The notes below the pieces were generated by a model. It had not been told where the DNA came from, ran no database searches, and worked only from the letters and a program-made list of their open reading frames with translations. A stretch of DNA of 27,270 nucleotides, taken from the NCBI GenBank assembly GCA_903885415.1, contig CAISIP010000514.1, forward strand, positions 1 through 27,270. The letters are read 5' to 3'. The DNA comes from an uncultured beta proteobacterium (GTDB lineage: Bacteria; Pseudomonadota; Gammaproteobacteria; Burkholderiales; Burkholderiaceae_C). Numbering within the stretch: position 1 is the stretch's first letter; every line of letters begins with the position of its first letter. Shown in pieces: positions 1-6,639 of the stretch. The translations under genes were made by a program, and so were the position numbers.

Positions 1-630
1 GGGGCGCGCGATGACCGCAGCCTGTTCTACCTCTGGGGGATTGTTGCCGTCGTCGGCTTCTTCTCGCTGCCAAGCTCCCAGGTGGTGGGCTATGTGCTGC
101 CTGCGACCGCCCCCTTGTGCGCGCTGTTGGCGCTTGCCATCGGCGCCGGGCGTGAGCGGGTCTGGCTGGGCGTGCTGGCCCTCGCCGCGCCGCTGTGCGT
201 GGCGCTGGTGGTCGCGCTGGCATGGCGGGCGCCGAAGTCTAACTTGGGCGCTGCGATGGCCCTGGCGCAGCGCATCGGCCCGGCAGACCGGGTGGTGATG
301 GTCGACGCGTATTTCTCCGACCTGCCCTTTTACGCGGGTCTGCGCGAACCGGTGCTCGTCGCCAGCGATTGGGACGATCCGGCGCTGCCAGCGCGCGACA
401 ACTGGCGCAAAGAGTTGTTCGACGCGGCCCGCTTCGACCCGCCGCGCGGCGCCGCATTGCTGCGACCGCGGGACCGACTCGATGCGCTGCTGTGCGATCA
501 GGCGACCGTTTGGTTTGTGACGGGTCCGCATGCGGCAGCGCAGGTGAGCGTTTTGGCGGGTGCCACGCTTGCTTTCGCCGACGCGCAGACGGAATTGTGG
601 CGCGCCCCCGGCCGGCCATGCCCAGGGTGA
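1..630 (+). CDS. ArnT-like lipid-linked glycosyltransferase (GT39/PMT family), C-terminal part
   Basis: The reading frame is open from base 1, so the gene starts outside the window and only its last 209 residues are seen. The fragment begins with membrane segments containing FFSLPSSQVVGYVLPA, which resembles the late transmembrane region of ArnT (FFSLPSSKL.GYILPA), then a further pair of hydrophobic helices, then a soluble C-terminal domain of about 120 residues. Known ArnT enzymes move a sugar from undecaprenyl phosphate to lipid A on the periplasmic side of the inner membrane. The stop overlaps the start of the GtrA-like gene, so the two are likely co-translated. The sugar cannot be read from this fragment; the neighbouring deacetylase suggests a hexosamine. 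A different GT39 acceptor, such as O-antigen, is possible. Confidence 0.75.
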   Translation, partial: GARDDRSLFYLWGIVAVVGFFSLPSSQVVGYVLPATAPLCALLALAIGAGRERVWLGVLALAAPLCVALVVALAWRAPKSNLGAAMALAQRIGPADRVVMVDAYFSDLPFYAGLREPVLVASDWDDPALPARDNWRKELFDAARFDPPRGAALLRPRDRLDALLCDQATVWFVTGPHAAAQVSVLAGATLAFADAQTELWRAPGRPCPG

Positions 631-1010
631 GCGGGGCGATGCACAGCCTGTTGCAGCTTGCCCGCTACGCTGCAGTCGGCGCAGCCGCCACGGCCTTGCA
701 TTACCTGCTGCTGGTGCTGTGCGTTGAAGTCGGCGGCTGGCAGCCGTGGTGGGCATCGGGCTTTGGTGCCGCGGCCGGAGCGCAGCTCGCCTATCTGGGC
801 AACCGGCGCTTTACCTTCGCGCACCGGGGTGCGCCGAGCGCTTCATGGCCGCGTTTTCAGGCGACCGCGTTGCTCGGGGCCGTCGTCGGAATGGGCGTCG
901 TCGCTGTTGGCGTGTGGCTGGGGCTGCACTATCTGGCGGCGCAGGCCATCGCCACCATCCTGATGCTGCTGCTGACTTTCGCGCTCAACCGGGGCTGGAC
1001 CTTTGGCTGA
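618..1010 (+). CDS. GtrA-like membrane protein, putative flippase of lipid-linked sugar
   Basis: This is a 130-residue protein with four hydrophobic segments, the size and layout of the GtrA/DPMS3 family. The end of helix 2 and the loop carry the family-like stretch YLGNRRFTF, and the last helix ends in FALNRGWTFG, the usual GtrA ending (N-[RK]-x-W-[TV]-F). GtrA proteins are thought to flip undecaprenyl-phosphate-linked sugars or to assist their membrane glycosyltransferases. The start at 618 overlaps the upstream gene by 13 bases; the internal ATG at 639 (protein MHSLLQ...) is an alternative and would remove the overlap. Its stop abuts the stop of the convergent deacetylase gene. Family assignment is firm; the role is inferred from the neighbours. 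Confidence 0.85.
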   Translation: MPRVSGAMHSLLQLARYAAVGAAATALHYLLLVLCVEVGGWQPWWASGFGAAAGAQLAYLGNRRFTFAHRGAPSASWPRFQATALLGAVVGMGVVAVGVWLGLHYLAAQAIATILMLLLTFALNRGWTFG

Positions 1011-1862
1011 TCAGTGCCCGGCGGCTGTCTGCCAGACGGGTCCGAGCCGGACCTCGGCCTGGGCCAGATCCTCCATCAGGGCGTCGCTTTGCAGGTAGGA
1101 CAGTTCGCGTTGGCGCGCCTGGGCTATCGCGTCGTGCGGCTCGCCGGCCAGCGCCTGGCCGGGGTGGCAGAAGAGCAGTGCCCCATGGTTTGGCGTGGCG
1201 TCCAGCCAGCCGCGAAACAGGCGCCGGTAGTCTGGCGCGCGAAAGTCATAAACGCCCAGTAGCACCGGGTTATGCGCCAGCCCGCCTCCCAGCAACTCAC
1301 GCCGCAGGGCCTGCGCGCCGGTGTGGCGGATCAGCCAGCGCTTGAGCCCGAAACCGATGCCGGGCGTGCGGGCGCAGCAGCGCAGCGCGGGCGCCCGCGC
1401 CATGCCGCCAGCCAGTTGCAGGATCAGGCTTCGCAGCCCTGGAAACTGGTGAACATGCTGGTGACCGTCTAGGTGCACCGGATCGGCACCGGTGGCGGCA
1501 CGAAAAGCGTCAAGCTGCGCCCGGACCTCGTCGCGCAGCGGGTCCATGGGCAGCAGGCCCATGTGCGAGCGCGCCAGCAGTTCGCCCAGACCGGGCAGGC
1601 GTGGCCAGATCTTCGCCAGGCTCGCGCTCAGCGGCAGACCTTCGCTGAGGTTGATGTGCAGTCCGACCTCCACCGACGCGGGCAGCCCGTGCAGCAGGGG
1701 CGCAGCGCGGGCCCAGCTCGCACTGTTGGTGATGCACGACAGCGCGCTCAGTCGCTGCGCGCGCGCCAGCGCCGCGATAGCCTGCGAGATGCCCGGCGCC
1801 AGACCGAAGTCATCGGCACACAGCGCCAGCATGCGCTGCGCGCGCGCTGGCGCTGCCGTCAT
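1011..1862 (-). CDS. YdjC/ChbG/HpnK-family carbohydrate deacetylase, NaxD-like
   Basis: This 283-residue protein carries the hallmarks of the YdjC superfamily of metal-dependent deacetylases: ADDFG near residues 16-20, GLHINLSEG (His69), DGHQHVH (residues 132-138) and a late HPG. Family members remove N-acetyl groups from sugars. NaxD of Francisella, from memory of the literature, deacetylates undecaprenyl-phosphate N-acetylgalactosamine before an ArnT-like enzyme places galactosamine on lipid A. The ATG at 1860-1862 overlaps the stop of the upstream family 2 glycosyltransferase as ATGA, a classic translational coupling, so the two should act on the same sugar. The frame stays open further upstream, but only as a shadow of the glycosyltransferase. 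HpnK (hopanoid) and ChbG (chitobiose) are alternatives; the partners favour a NaxD role. Confidence 0.82.
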   Translation of the reverse strand: MTAAPARAQRMLALCADDFGLAPGISQAIAALARAQRLSALSCITNSASWARAAPLLHGLPASVEVGLHINLSEGLPLSASLAKIWPRLPGLGELLARSHMGLLPMDPLRDEVRAQLDAFRAATGADPVHLDGHQHVHQFPGLRSLILQLAGGMARAPALRCCARTPGIGFGLKRWLIRHTGAQALRRELLGGGLAHNPVLLGVYDFRAPDYRRLFRGWLDATPNHGALLFCHPGQALAGEPHDAIAQARQRELSYLQSDALMEDLAQAEVRLGPVWQTAAGH

Positions 1863-2839
1863 TGCCGCGGGTCGCCGGGCAAGGCGGTCATGGCTTCGCC
1901 GGCTTCCCTGGATACGATGTAGATGGGTCGTTGCTTCACTTCGTCGAATATCCGCCCGATGTATTCGCCCAGGATGCCGATCGACAGCAGTTGCACGCCG
2001 CTCAGAAACATGGTGCCGGCGACCACCGTGGCCCAGCCCGGAACCTCGACCCCGTAGAGCCAATATTCGACGACGATCCAGCCGCCATAGCCCAGCGCTG
2101 CCAGTGCGATCGAGGTTCCCAGGGCACTCCACCAGCGCAGCGGCGTGTTGGTGAAGGCCGTTACCCCCGTGAATGCGAGGCTGAGCAAGCGACGTTTGGA
2201 AAAACGGGTGCCGCCGCTGAGTCTCGGAAGGGGCGTGTACGGGATGACGACGTTGTGAAAACCGACCCACGCGTACAGGCCCTTCATGAAGCGGTTGCGC
2301 TCCGGCAGCGACTTGAGCGCGTCGACAACCCGCCGGTCCATCAGTCTGAAATCGCCCGCGTCGACGGGTATCTTTACCAGCGGATCGCGGTTGACGAGCG
2401 CATAGAAAGCCGCGGTGCCGACCCGCTTGAACAGGCCTTCGTCGGCGCGCGATGCACGCGCAGCGCACACCATGTCGGCGCCATCGGCCCAGGCGGCGAG
2501 CATTTGGGGAATTAGGGAAGCAGGGTGCTGCAGGTCGGCGTCCATCAGCAGCACCACGGCGCCGGTGGCACGGTCGATTCCCGCGGTCAACGCCGCCTCC
2601 TTGCCGAAGTTACGCGACAGTCGCACATAGCGCACCCCGGGGCGGCTAAGCCAGGGCGCCATCGCAGCGGCGCTGGCGTCGCGACTGCCGTCGTCGACCA
2701 CGATCACCTCCCAGCGATCGCTCAGACTCGCGAGTTGGGCGGTCAACGCCACCAGCAGCGGACCGAGGTTGGCCGCCTCGTTGAAGGCCGGAACCACGCA
2801 GCTGATGGAGGGCCGCAACTCGCGTGCAACGCCGCTCAT
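1859..2839 (-). CDS. Family 2 glycosyltransferase, ArnC/GtrB/FlmF2 type
   Basis: This 326-residue protein begins with a GT-A catalytic domain: SCVVPAFNEAANL near residue 13, VVDDGS (residues 47-52) and MDADLQHP (DAD 100-102). Two long hydrophobic helices lie near residues 230-290, followed by GEYIGRIFDEVKQRPIYIV, the usual ending of polyprenyl-phosphate glycosyltransferases. Such enzymes load a sugar from a nucleotide donor on undecaprenyl phosphate at the cytoplasmic face. The ATG at 2837-2839 (MSGVAREL) is chosen because homology begins about ten residues later. The frame stays open to 3079, but that stretch shows no conserved sequence. No strong Shine-Dalgarno is visible. It is coupled to the downstream deacetylase by a 4-base overlap. 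The specific sugar is unknown. Confidence 0.88.
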   Translation of the reverse strand: MSGVARELRPSISCVVPAFNEAANLGPLLVALTAQLASLSDRWEVIVVDDGSRDASAAAMAPWLSRPGVRYVRLSRNFGKEAALTAGIDRATGAVVLLMDADLQHPASLIPQMLAAWADGADMVCAARASRADEGLFKRVGTAAFYALVNRDPLVKIPVDAGDFRLMDRRVVDALKSLPERNRFMKGLYAWVGFHNVVIPYTPLPRLSGGTRFSKRRLLSLAFTGVTAFTNTPLRWWSALGTSIALAALGYGGWIVVEYWLYGVEVPGWATVVAGTMFLSGVQLLSIGILGEYIGRIFDEVKQRPIYIVSREAGEAMTALPGDPRQ

Positions 2840-3022
2840 CGCGTGGTGGACGGGCAAGCCCTTGCGGAGCGCCTGGAATGCTTCTTGTGCTGGATATCGA
2901 CCATATTCGGTAGCAAGTGCTGCGATGCTGACTTGCAAACAATTGCCGTAATTGGCAAAAGCCTGAGGATACACGCGCCGCCCCCGAGCGCTTGCAGCCT
3001 GTGCAGAAGCACCCGCGCGCAG

Positions 3023-3028
3023 TAAAAT
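3023..3028 (+). promoter_or_regulatory. Candidate -10 element (TAAAAT) of fba
   Basis: The hexamer TAAAAT lies 75 bases before the fba start codon, within the 264-base gap between fba and the divergent glycosyltransferase gene. No good -35 hexamer sits at 16-18 bases upstream (TGTGCA is the nearest), so the call rests on the -10 match and on its recurrence before purC, purE and leuS. Confidence 0.4.
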
Positions 3029-3103
3029 CCGCCACTTCCCGGCGACGCCCGCAGCTCGCGCGGAGCCCTTCGGCGACACCCCCCAAGACTGGAGATCGAC
3101 ACC

Positions 3104-4168
3104 ATGGCACTTGTTTCAATGCGCGAACTGCTGGACCATGCAGCGCTCAACGGCTACGGCATTCCCGCTTTCAACGTCAACAACCTGGAGCAGGTGCAGG
3201 CCGTCATGGCGGCGGCCGACGAGGTCGGTGCTCCGGTGATCCTGCAAGCCAGCGCCGGTGCGCGGAAATACGCTGGCGAGGCCTTCATCAAGCATTTGAT
3301 CGCTGCGGCGATCGAGACCTATCCCCGGATTCCGCTGGTGATGCACCAGGACCACGGCCAGAGCCCCGACGTTTGTCAGGGCGCGATCAACCTGGGCTTC
3401 AGCTCGGTGATGATGGACGGCTCGCTGATGGCTGACGGCAAGACCATCGCCAGCTATGAGTACAACATCGAGGTGACGCGCAAGGTGGTCGATATGGCGC
3501 ACGCGACCGGCGTGACGGTCGAGGGCGAACTCGGTTGCCTGGGCTCGCTGGAGACGATGCGGGGCGACAAGGAAGATGGCCATGGCACCGACGCGACGAT
3601 GACGATGGAGCAACTCCTGACCGATCCGGAGCAGGCGGCTGACTTCGTTCGGCGCACGCAACTCGACGCATTGGCGATCGCCATCGGAACCAGCCACGGC
3701 GCTTACAAGTTCACGCGCAAGCCCACCGGCGACATACTGGCCATTGAGCGCATCAAGGAGATCAACCGTAGGCTACCCAATACGCATCTGGTGATGCACG
3801 GGTCGTCGTCGGTTCCGCAGGACCTGCTGGCGATCATTCGCGAGTACGGCGGCGACATGAAGGAAACCTACGGGGTTCCGGTGGAAGAGATTCAAAAGGC
3901 GATTCAGTTCGGCGTGCGTAAGATCAACATCGACACCGATATCCGACTCGCCATGACCGCCGCCGTTCGCAAGTACATGGCGCAGAACCCGGACAAGTTC
4001 GATCCGCGCGACTGGCTCAAGCCCGCGCGCGAGGCCGCCAAGCAGATCTGCAAGCAGCGCTATCTGCAATTCGGCTGCGAAGGGCAGGGGAGCAAGGTCA
4101 AGGGCCACAGCCTGCAACTGGTAGCCAGCCAGTACGCGCGCGGAGAACTCGACCAGACCGTGCATTGA
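3104..4168 (+). CDS. fba: Fructose-bisphosphate aldolase, class II
   Basis: This 354-residue protein is a class II (zinc) aldolase of the Calvin-cycle/CbbA-type subgroup common in Burkholderiales. It splits fructose 1,6-bisphosphate to glyceraldehyde 3-phosphate and dihydroxyacetone phosphate, or runs in reverse in gluconeogenesis. Visible signatures are GIPAFNVNN near residue 19, the metal-site stretch HQDHGQ (residues 81-86), VEGELGCLG, IGTSHGAYK, HGSSSVP and KINIDTDIR. Length is normal for the subgroup. The start is supported by a GGAG nine bases upstream. It stands immediately before purC, the common Burkholderiales order, and the stop of fba is 55 bases from the purC start. Confidence 0.97.
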   Translation: MALVSMRELLDHAALNGYGIPAFNVNNLEQVQAVMAAADEVGAPVILQASAGARKYAGEAFIKHLIAAAIETYPRIPLVMHQDHGQSPDVCQGAINLGFSSVMMDGSLMADGKTIASYEYNIEVTRKVVDMAHATGVTVEGELGCLGSLETMRGDKEDGHGTDATMTMEQLLTDPEQAADFVRRTQLDALAIAIGTSHGAYKFTRKPTGDILAIERIKEINRRLPNTHLVMHGSSSVPQDLLAIIREYGGDMKETYGVPVEEIQKAIQFGVRKINIDTDIRLAMTAAVRKYMAQNPDKFDPRDWLKPAREAAKQICKQRYLQFGCEGQGSKVKGHSLQLVASQYARGELDQTVH

Positions 4169-4211
4169 AAAGGGCCGGTGTGGGAAGGGCCTGTGGAGCA
4201 GTAGCAAGCCC

Positions 4212-4217
4212 TAAAAT
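4212..4217 (+). promoter_or_regulatory. Candidate -10 element of purC, leaderless geometry
   Basis: TAAAAT ends six bases before the purC ATG at 4224, which would place transcription start at about the A of the start codon. The only purine-rich stretch upstream is GGAG at 4195-4198, too far away to serve as a Shine-Dalgarno. The best -35 candidate is weak (CTGTGG at 4191-4196, 15-base spacer). Confidence 0.45.
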
Positions 4218-4223
4218 CCGCCC

Positions 4224-5129
4224 ATGCCACCAGCAACTCCCGCACTGCACCGATCTTCCATCCGCTCGCTGCCGCTACTGGCGCGCGGCAAGGTGCGCGA
4301 CAACTATGCGGTAGGCGACGACCGCATTCTGATGGTCGCCAGCGACCGCCTGAGCGCTTTCGACGTGGTGCTCGATCAGCCGGTTGCGGGCAAGGGCGTG
4401 CTGTTGACGCAGATGGCGCTTTTCTGGTTCGATAAGCTGGCAGCGATCTGTCCCAACCACCTGACCGGCGACGCGCCCGAAAGCGCTGTGCGCGCGGACG
4501 AGGTGGAGCAGGTGCGTGGCCGTTCAATGCTGGTCAAGCGCCTGCGTCCGCTGCCGGTCGAAGCGGTGGTGCGCGGCTATCTTGCCGGCAGCGGCTGGAA
4601 AGAATACCAGCACAGCGGGTCGGTTTGCGGCGTTGCACTGCCGCCGGGGCTTAAGAACGCGTCGAAGCTGCCGCAGCCTATCTACACGCCAGCCGCCAAG
4701 GCGGCGGCGGGCGAGCACGACGAGAACATCAGTTTTGGGCGCACGGTCGAGCTGCTGGGTACCGAACTCGCCACCCGGATGCGCGACACCAGCATCGCGC
4801 TGTATCGGGCCGGCGCCGACATAGCCGCCGCACGCGGCATCATCATCGCCGACACCAAATTCGAGTTCGGCCTAGACGCTGATGGGACGATGCTGCTGAT
4901 GGACGAGGTGCTGACGCCAGACTCTTCGCGTTTTTGGCCGGTCGAAAGCTATGCTGAGGGCGGCAACCCGCCGAGCTACGACAAACAGTTTGTGCGCGAC
5001 TGGCTCGAACAACTACGCATCGACGGAGCGCCCTGGAACAAGCGTCCGCCGGCGCCGCAGGTGCCGGCCGAAGTCCTCGTGCAGACCGCCGCCCGCTACC
5101 GCGAAGCGTTGCAGCGACTCGCCGCCTAG
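4224..5129 (+). CDS. purC: Phosphoribosylaminoimidazole-succinocarboxamide (SAICAR) synthase
   Basis: This 301-residue enzyme joins aspartate to CAIR with ATP, forming SAICAR in purine synthesis. Family signatures are clear: ARGKVRDNY (residues 20-28), VASDRLSAFDV (38-48), VVRGYLAGSGWKEY, and late IADTKFEFG and MDEVLTPDSSRFW. The length fits the longer, SAICAR-synthase form found in betaproteobacteria and yeast. The N-terminus has only about 15 residues before the conserved SLPLLARGKVRD, supporting ATG 4224. No Shine-Dalgarno is visible, consistent with a leaderless transcript. The stop codon shares the palindrome CTAG with the stop of the convergent cnoX gene, so there is no terminator space between them. 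Confidence 0.97.
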   Translation: MPPATPALHRSSIRSLPLLARGKVRDNYAVGDDRILMVASDRLSAFDVVLDQPVAGKGVLLTQMALFWFDKLAAICPNHLTGDAPESAVRADEVEQVRGRSMLVKRLRPLPVEAVVRGYLAGSGWKEYQHSGSVCGVALPPGLKNASKLPQPIYTPAAKAAAGEHDENISFGRTVELLGTELATRMRDTSIALYRAGADIAAARGIIIADTKFEFGLDADGTMLLMDEVLTPDSSRFWPVESYAEGGNPPSYDKQFVRDWLEQLRIDGAPWNKRPPAPQVPAEVLVQTAARYREALQRLAA

Positions 5130-6034
5130 CTCAGCACCACGCTGCTTAGCCGCCTGCGGTAGGTCGCGACCACCGGGTCGGCGGGTGGAATCTGGCCGTC
5201 GGCGACCTTGACCTTCGGCGGCTCGATGATGTCCAGAATTGCAATGAAGGTCTTGCGCGCCAGCTCCTCGCTCCAGCCCTTGTCGCGCATCAAGATCTCG
5301 AGCAGTTCGTCCATCGCCTGGCTCCACAACTGGCCCGCCATCAGCAGCTGCGCTTTGCCGAAGCGCGCGTCGAAGTCGCGCCGGTTGGCGGCGATGGCGG
5401 CGTCAAATCCGGCCATGGCGGCCGCCGGCTCGCCCGCAGCGCTGGAACACTCAAGCGCCGCCATCCATCGCTGCAGCGCGTTGAGTTGGCGCACTTGTGC
5501 GGCCTTGGCCGCCGCCGGCGCGAAGGCTGTCTTGGCCTCGGCGTTGCGGCCTTCTTGCAACAGCAGTTTCACGTAGGCGAAGCGCGCGTCATCGCTGTCG
5601 GGGTTCTTGAGTAGGGCTTGGTGCAGCGCCTCGTGAACGGCTGCAGGGTCGTCCTCTGCCGGCGCGTCCGACAGCGCAACCCCCGTGACCTCGGCCTCCA
5701 GCACATCGGCCTCGGGCAGGTGCTTGTCGAGGAATGCCTTGAGCTGGCTCTCGGGAACCGCCCCCATGAAGCCGTCGACCGGTTTGCCGTCGATCATCAG
5801 CACGCAAGTCGGTATGCTGCGGATTCCGAAAGCCTGGCTGAGTTCCTGCTCCTGGTCGGAGTCGATCTTGACCAGCTTGAAGCGCCCGGCGTATTGCGCC
5901 TCGACCTTTTCCAGCAAGGGGCCGATCACCTTGCACGGGCCGCACCAGGGGGCCCAGAAGTCGACCAGTACCGGCGTCGTGGCAGAAGCCTCGATGACTT
6001 CGGATTGAAAATTTTCTGCGCTAACGTTAATCAT
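5126..6034 (-). CDS. cnoX: Thioredoxin-TPR co-chaperone CnoX (YbbN-like)
   Basis: The 302-residue protein has an N-terminal thioredoxin fold with WAPWCGPCK (CGPC at residues 31-34) and the cis-proline loop SIPTCV, followed by an all-alpha C-terminal half with TPR-like repeats (NPDSDDARFAYVKLLLQEGRNAEA, NRRDFDARFGKAQLLM). This is the architecture of E. coli CnoX, a holdase that protects proteins from oxidation and works with GroEL and DnaK. E. coli CnoX lacks the redox pair, whereas this protein keeps both cysteines and could act as an oxidoreductase. It lies between purC and purE on the opposite strand. The start (MINVSAENF) fits the thioredoxin beginning; no clear Shine-Dalgarno is seen. Confidence 0.92.
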   Translation of the reverse strand: MINVSAENFQSEVIEASATTPVLVDFWAPWCGPCKVIGPLLEKVEAQYAGRFKLVKIDSDQEQELSQAFGIRSIPTCVLMIDGKPVDGFMGAVPESQLKAFLDKHLPEADVLEAEVTGVALSDAPAEDDPAAVHEALHQALLKNPDSDDARFAYVKLLLQEGRNAEAKTAFAPAAAKAAQVRQLNALQRWMAALECSSAAGEPAAAMAGFDAAIAANRRDFDARFGKAQLLMAGQLWSQAMDELLEILMRDKGWSEELARKTFIAILDIIEPPKVKVADGQIPPADPVVATYRRRLSSVVLS

Positions 6035-6067
6035 TGGGATATACCAGGGCTAAGGGGGGAGACTGAC

Positions 6068-6073
6068 TAAAAT
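6068..6073 (+). promoter_or_regulatory. Candidate -10 element (TAAAAT) of purE
   Basis: TAAAAT lies 60 bases before the purE ATG in the 99-base gap between purE and the divergent cnoX gene. No convincing -35 is seen; the sequence 17 bases upstream is CCAGGG-like. The call rests on the hexamer and its recurrence before other genes in the window. Confidence 0.35.
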
Positions 6074-6133
6074 CACGGGACAGACCGCAGGCATTCGCTT
6101 CCGGCTGCCGGCAAGCCCTGTTTTTCTACCGCC

Positions 6134-6637
6134 ATGAATATTCAAATCGGCGTTGTCATGGGTTCCAGTTCCGACTGGGACACCATGCAGCACGCAGTGC
6201 AGATTCTCCAACAGTTTGGCGTCGCCCATGAAAGTCGTGTGCTTTCGGCACACCGGATGCCCGACGATATGTTCGATTATGCGCATCAGGCGCGCGCGCG
6301 CGGACTCAAGGCGATCATTGCCGGCGCCGGCGGCGCGGCGCATCTGCCCGGCATGCTGGCTGCCAAGACCAGCTTGCCGGTGCTCGGTGTTCCGGTCGCC
6401 AGCAAACACCTCGCCGGGGTCGACTCGCTGCACAGCATCGTGCAGATGCCCAGGGGCATCCCGGTTGCCACCTTTGCGATCGGCGCGGCAGGCGCAGCCA
6501 ACGCAGCCCTGTTTGCGATTTCGCTGCTGGCCAATTGGGATTCGGCGCTGTGTGCGCAACTCGACGCGTTTCGGCAGGCGCAGACACAGGCCGCGCGCGC
6601 GATGCGTGTTCCGCCGACATACGGTATCGGCAGCTGA
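6134..6637 (+). CDS. purE: N5-carboxyaminoimidazole ribonucleotide mutase
   Basis: This 167-residue class I PurE converts N5-CAIR (made by PurK) to CAIR, the substrate of PurC. It shows the phosphate loop MGSSSDW (residues 9-15), SAHRMPDDM (38-46, with the catalytic histidine at 40), AGAGGAAHLPGM (63-74), VLGVPV and the late MPRGIPVATFAIG. Length is normal. It is followed after two bases by the purK start, so the two genes are one transcription and translation unit, matching their consecutive reactions. The presence of purK confirms the two-step bacterial route. Confidence 0.97.
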   Translation: MNIQIGVVMGSSSDWDTMQHAVQILQQFGVAHESRVLSAHRMPDDMFDYAHQARARGLKAIIAGAGGAAHLPGMLAAKTSLPVLGVPVASKHLAGVDSLHSIVQMPRGIPVATFAIGAAGAANAALFAISLLANWDSALCAQLDAFRQAQTQAARAMRVPPTYGIGS

Positions 6638-6639
6638 GC

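Noticed and set aside
1863..2468. N-terminal extension of the deacetylase frame
   Set aside because: It overlaps the glycosyltransferase gene in another frame; the ATGA junction and the ADDFG motif near residue 16 fix the start at 1862.
2943..2958. Inverted repeat TTGCC-N6-GGCAA between fba and the glycosyltransferase gene
   Set aside because: Arms are only five bases and no regulator or paired site could be linked to it; kept only as a note.
2840..3079. N-terminal extension of the family 2 glycosyltransferase to 3079
   Set aside because: The frame is open but the added residues show no domain, and the catalytic domain starts normally about ten residues after the ATG at 2839.
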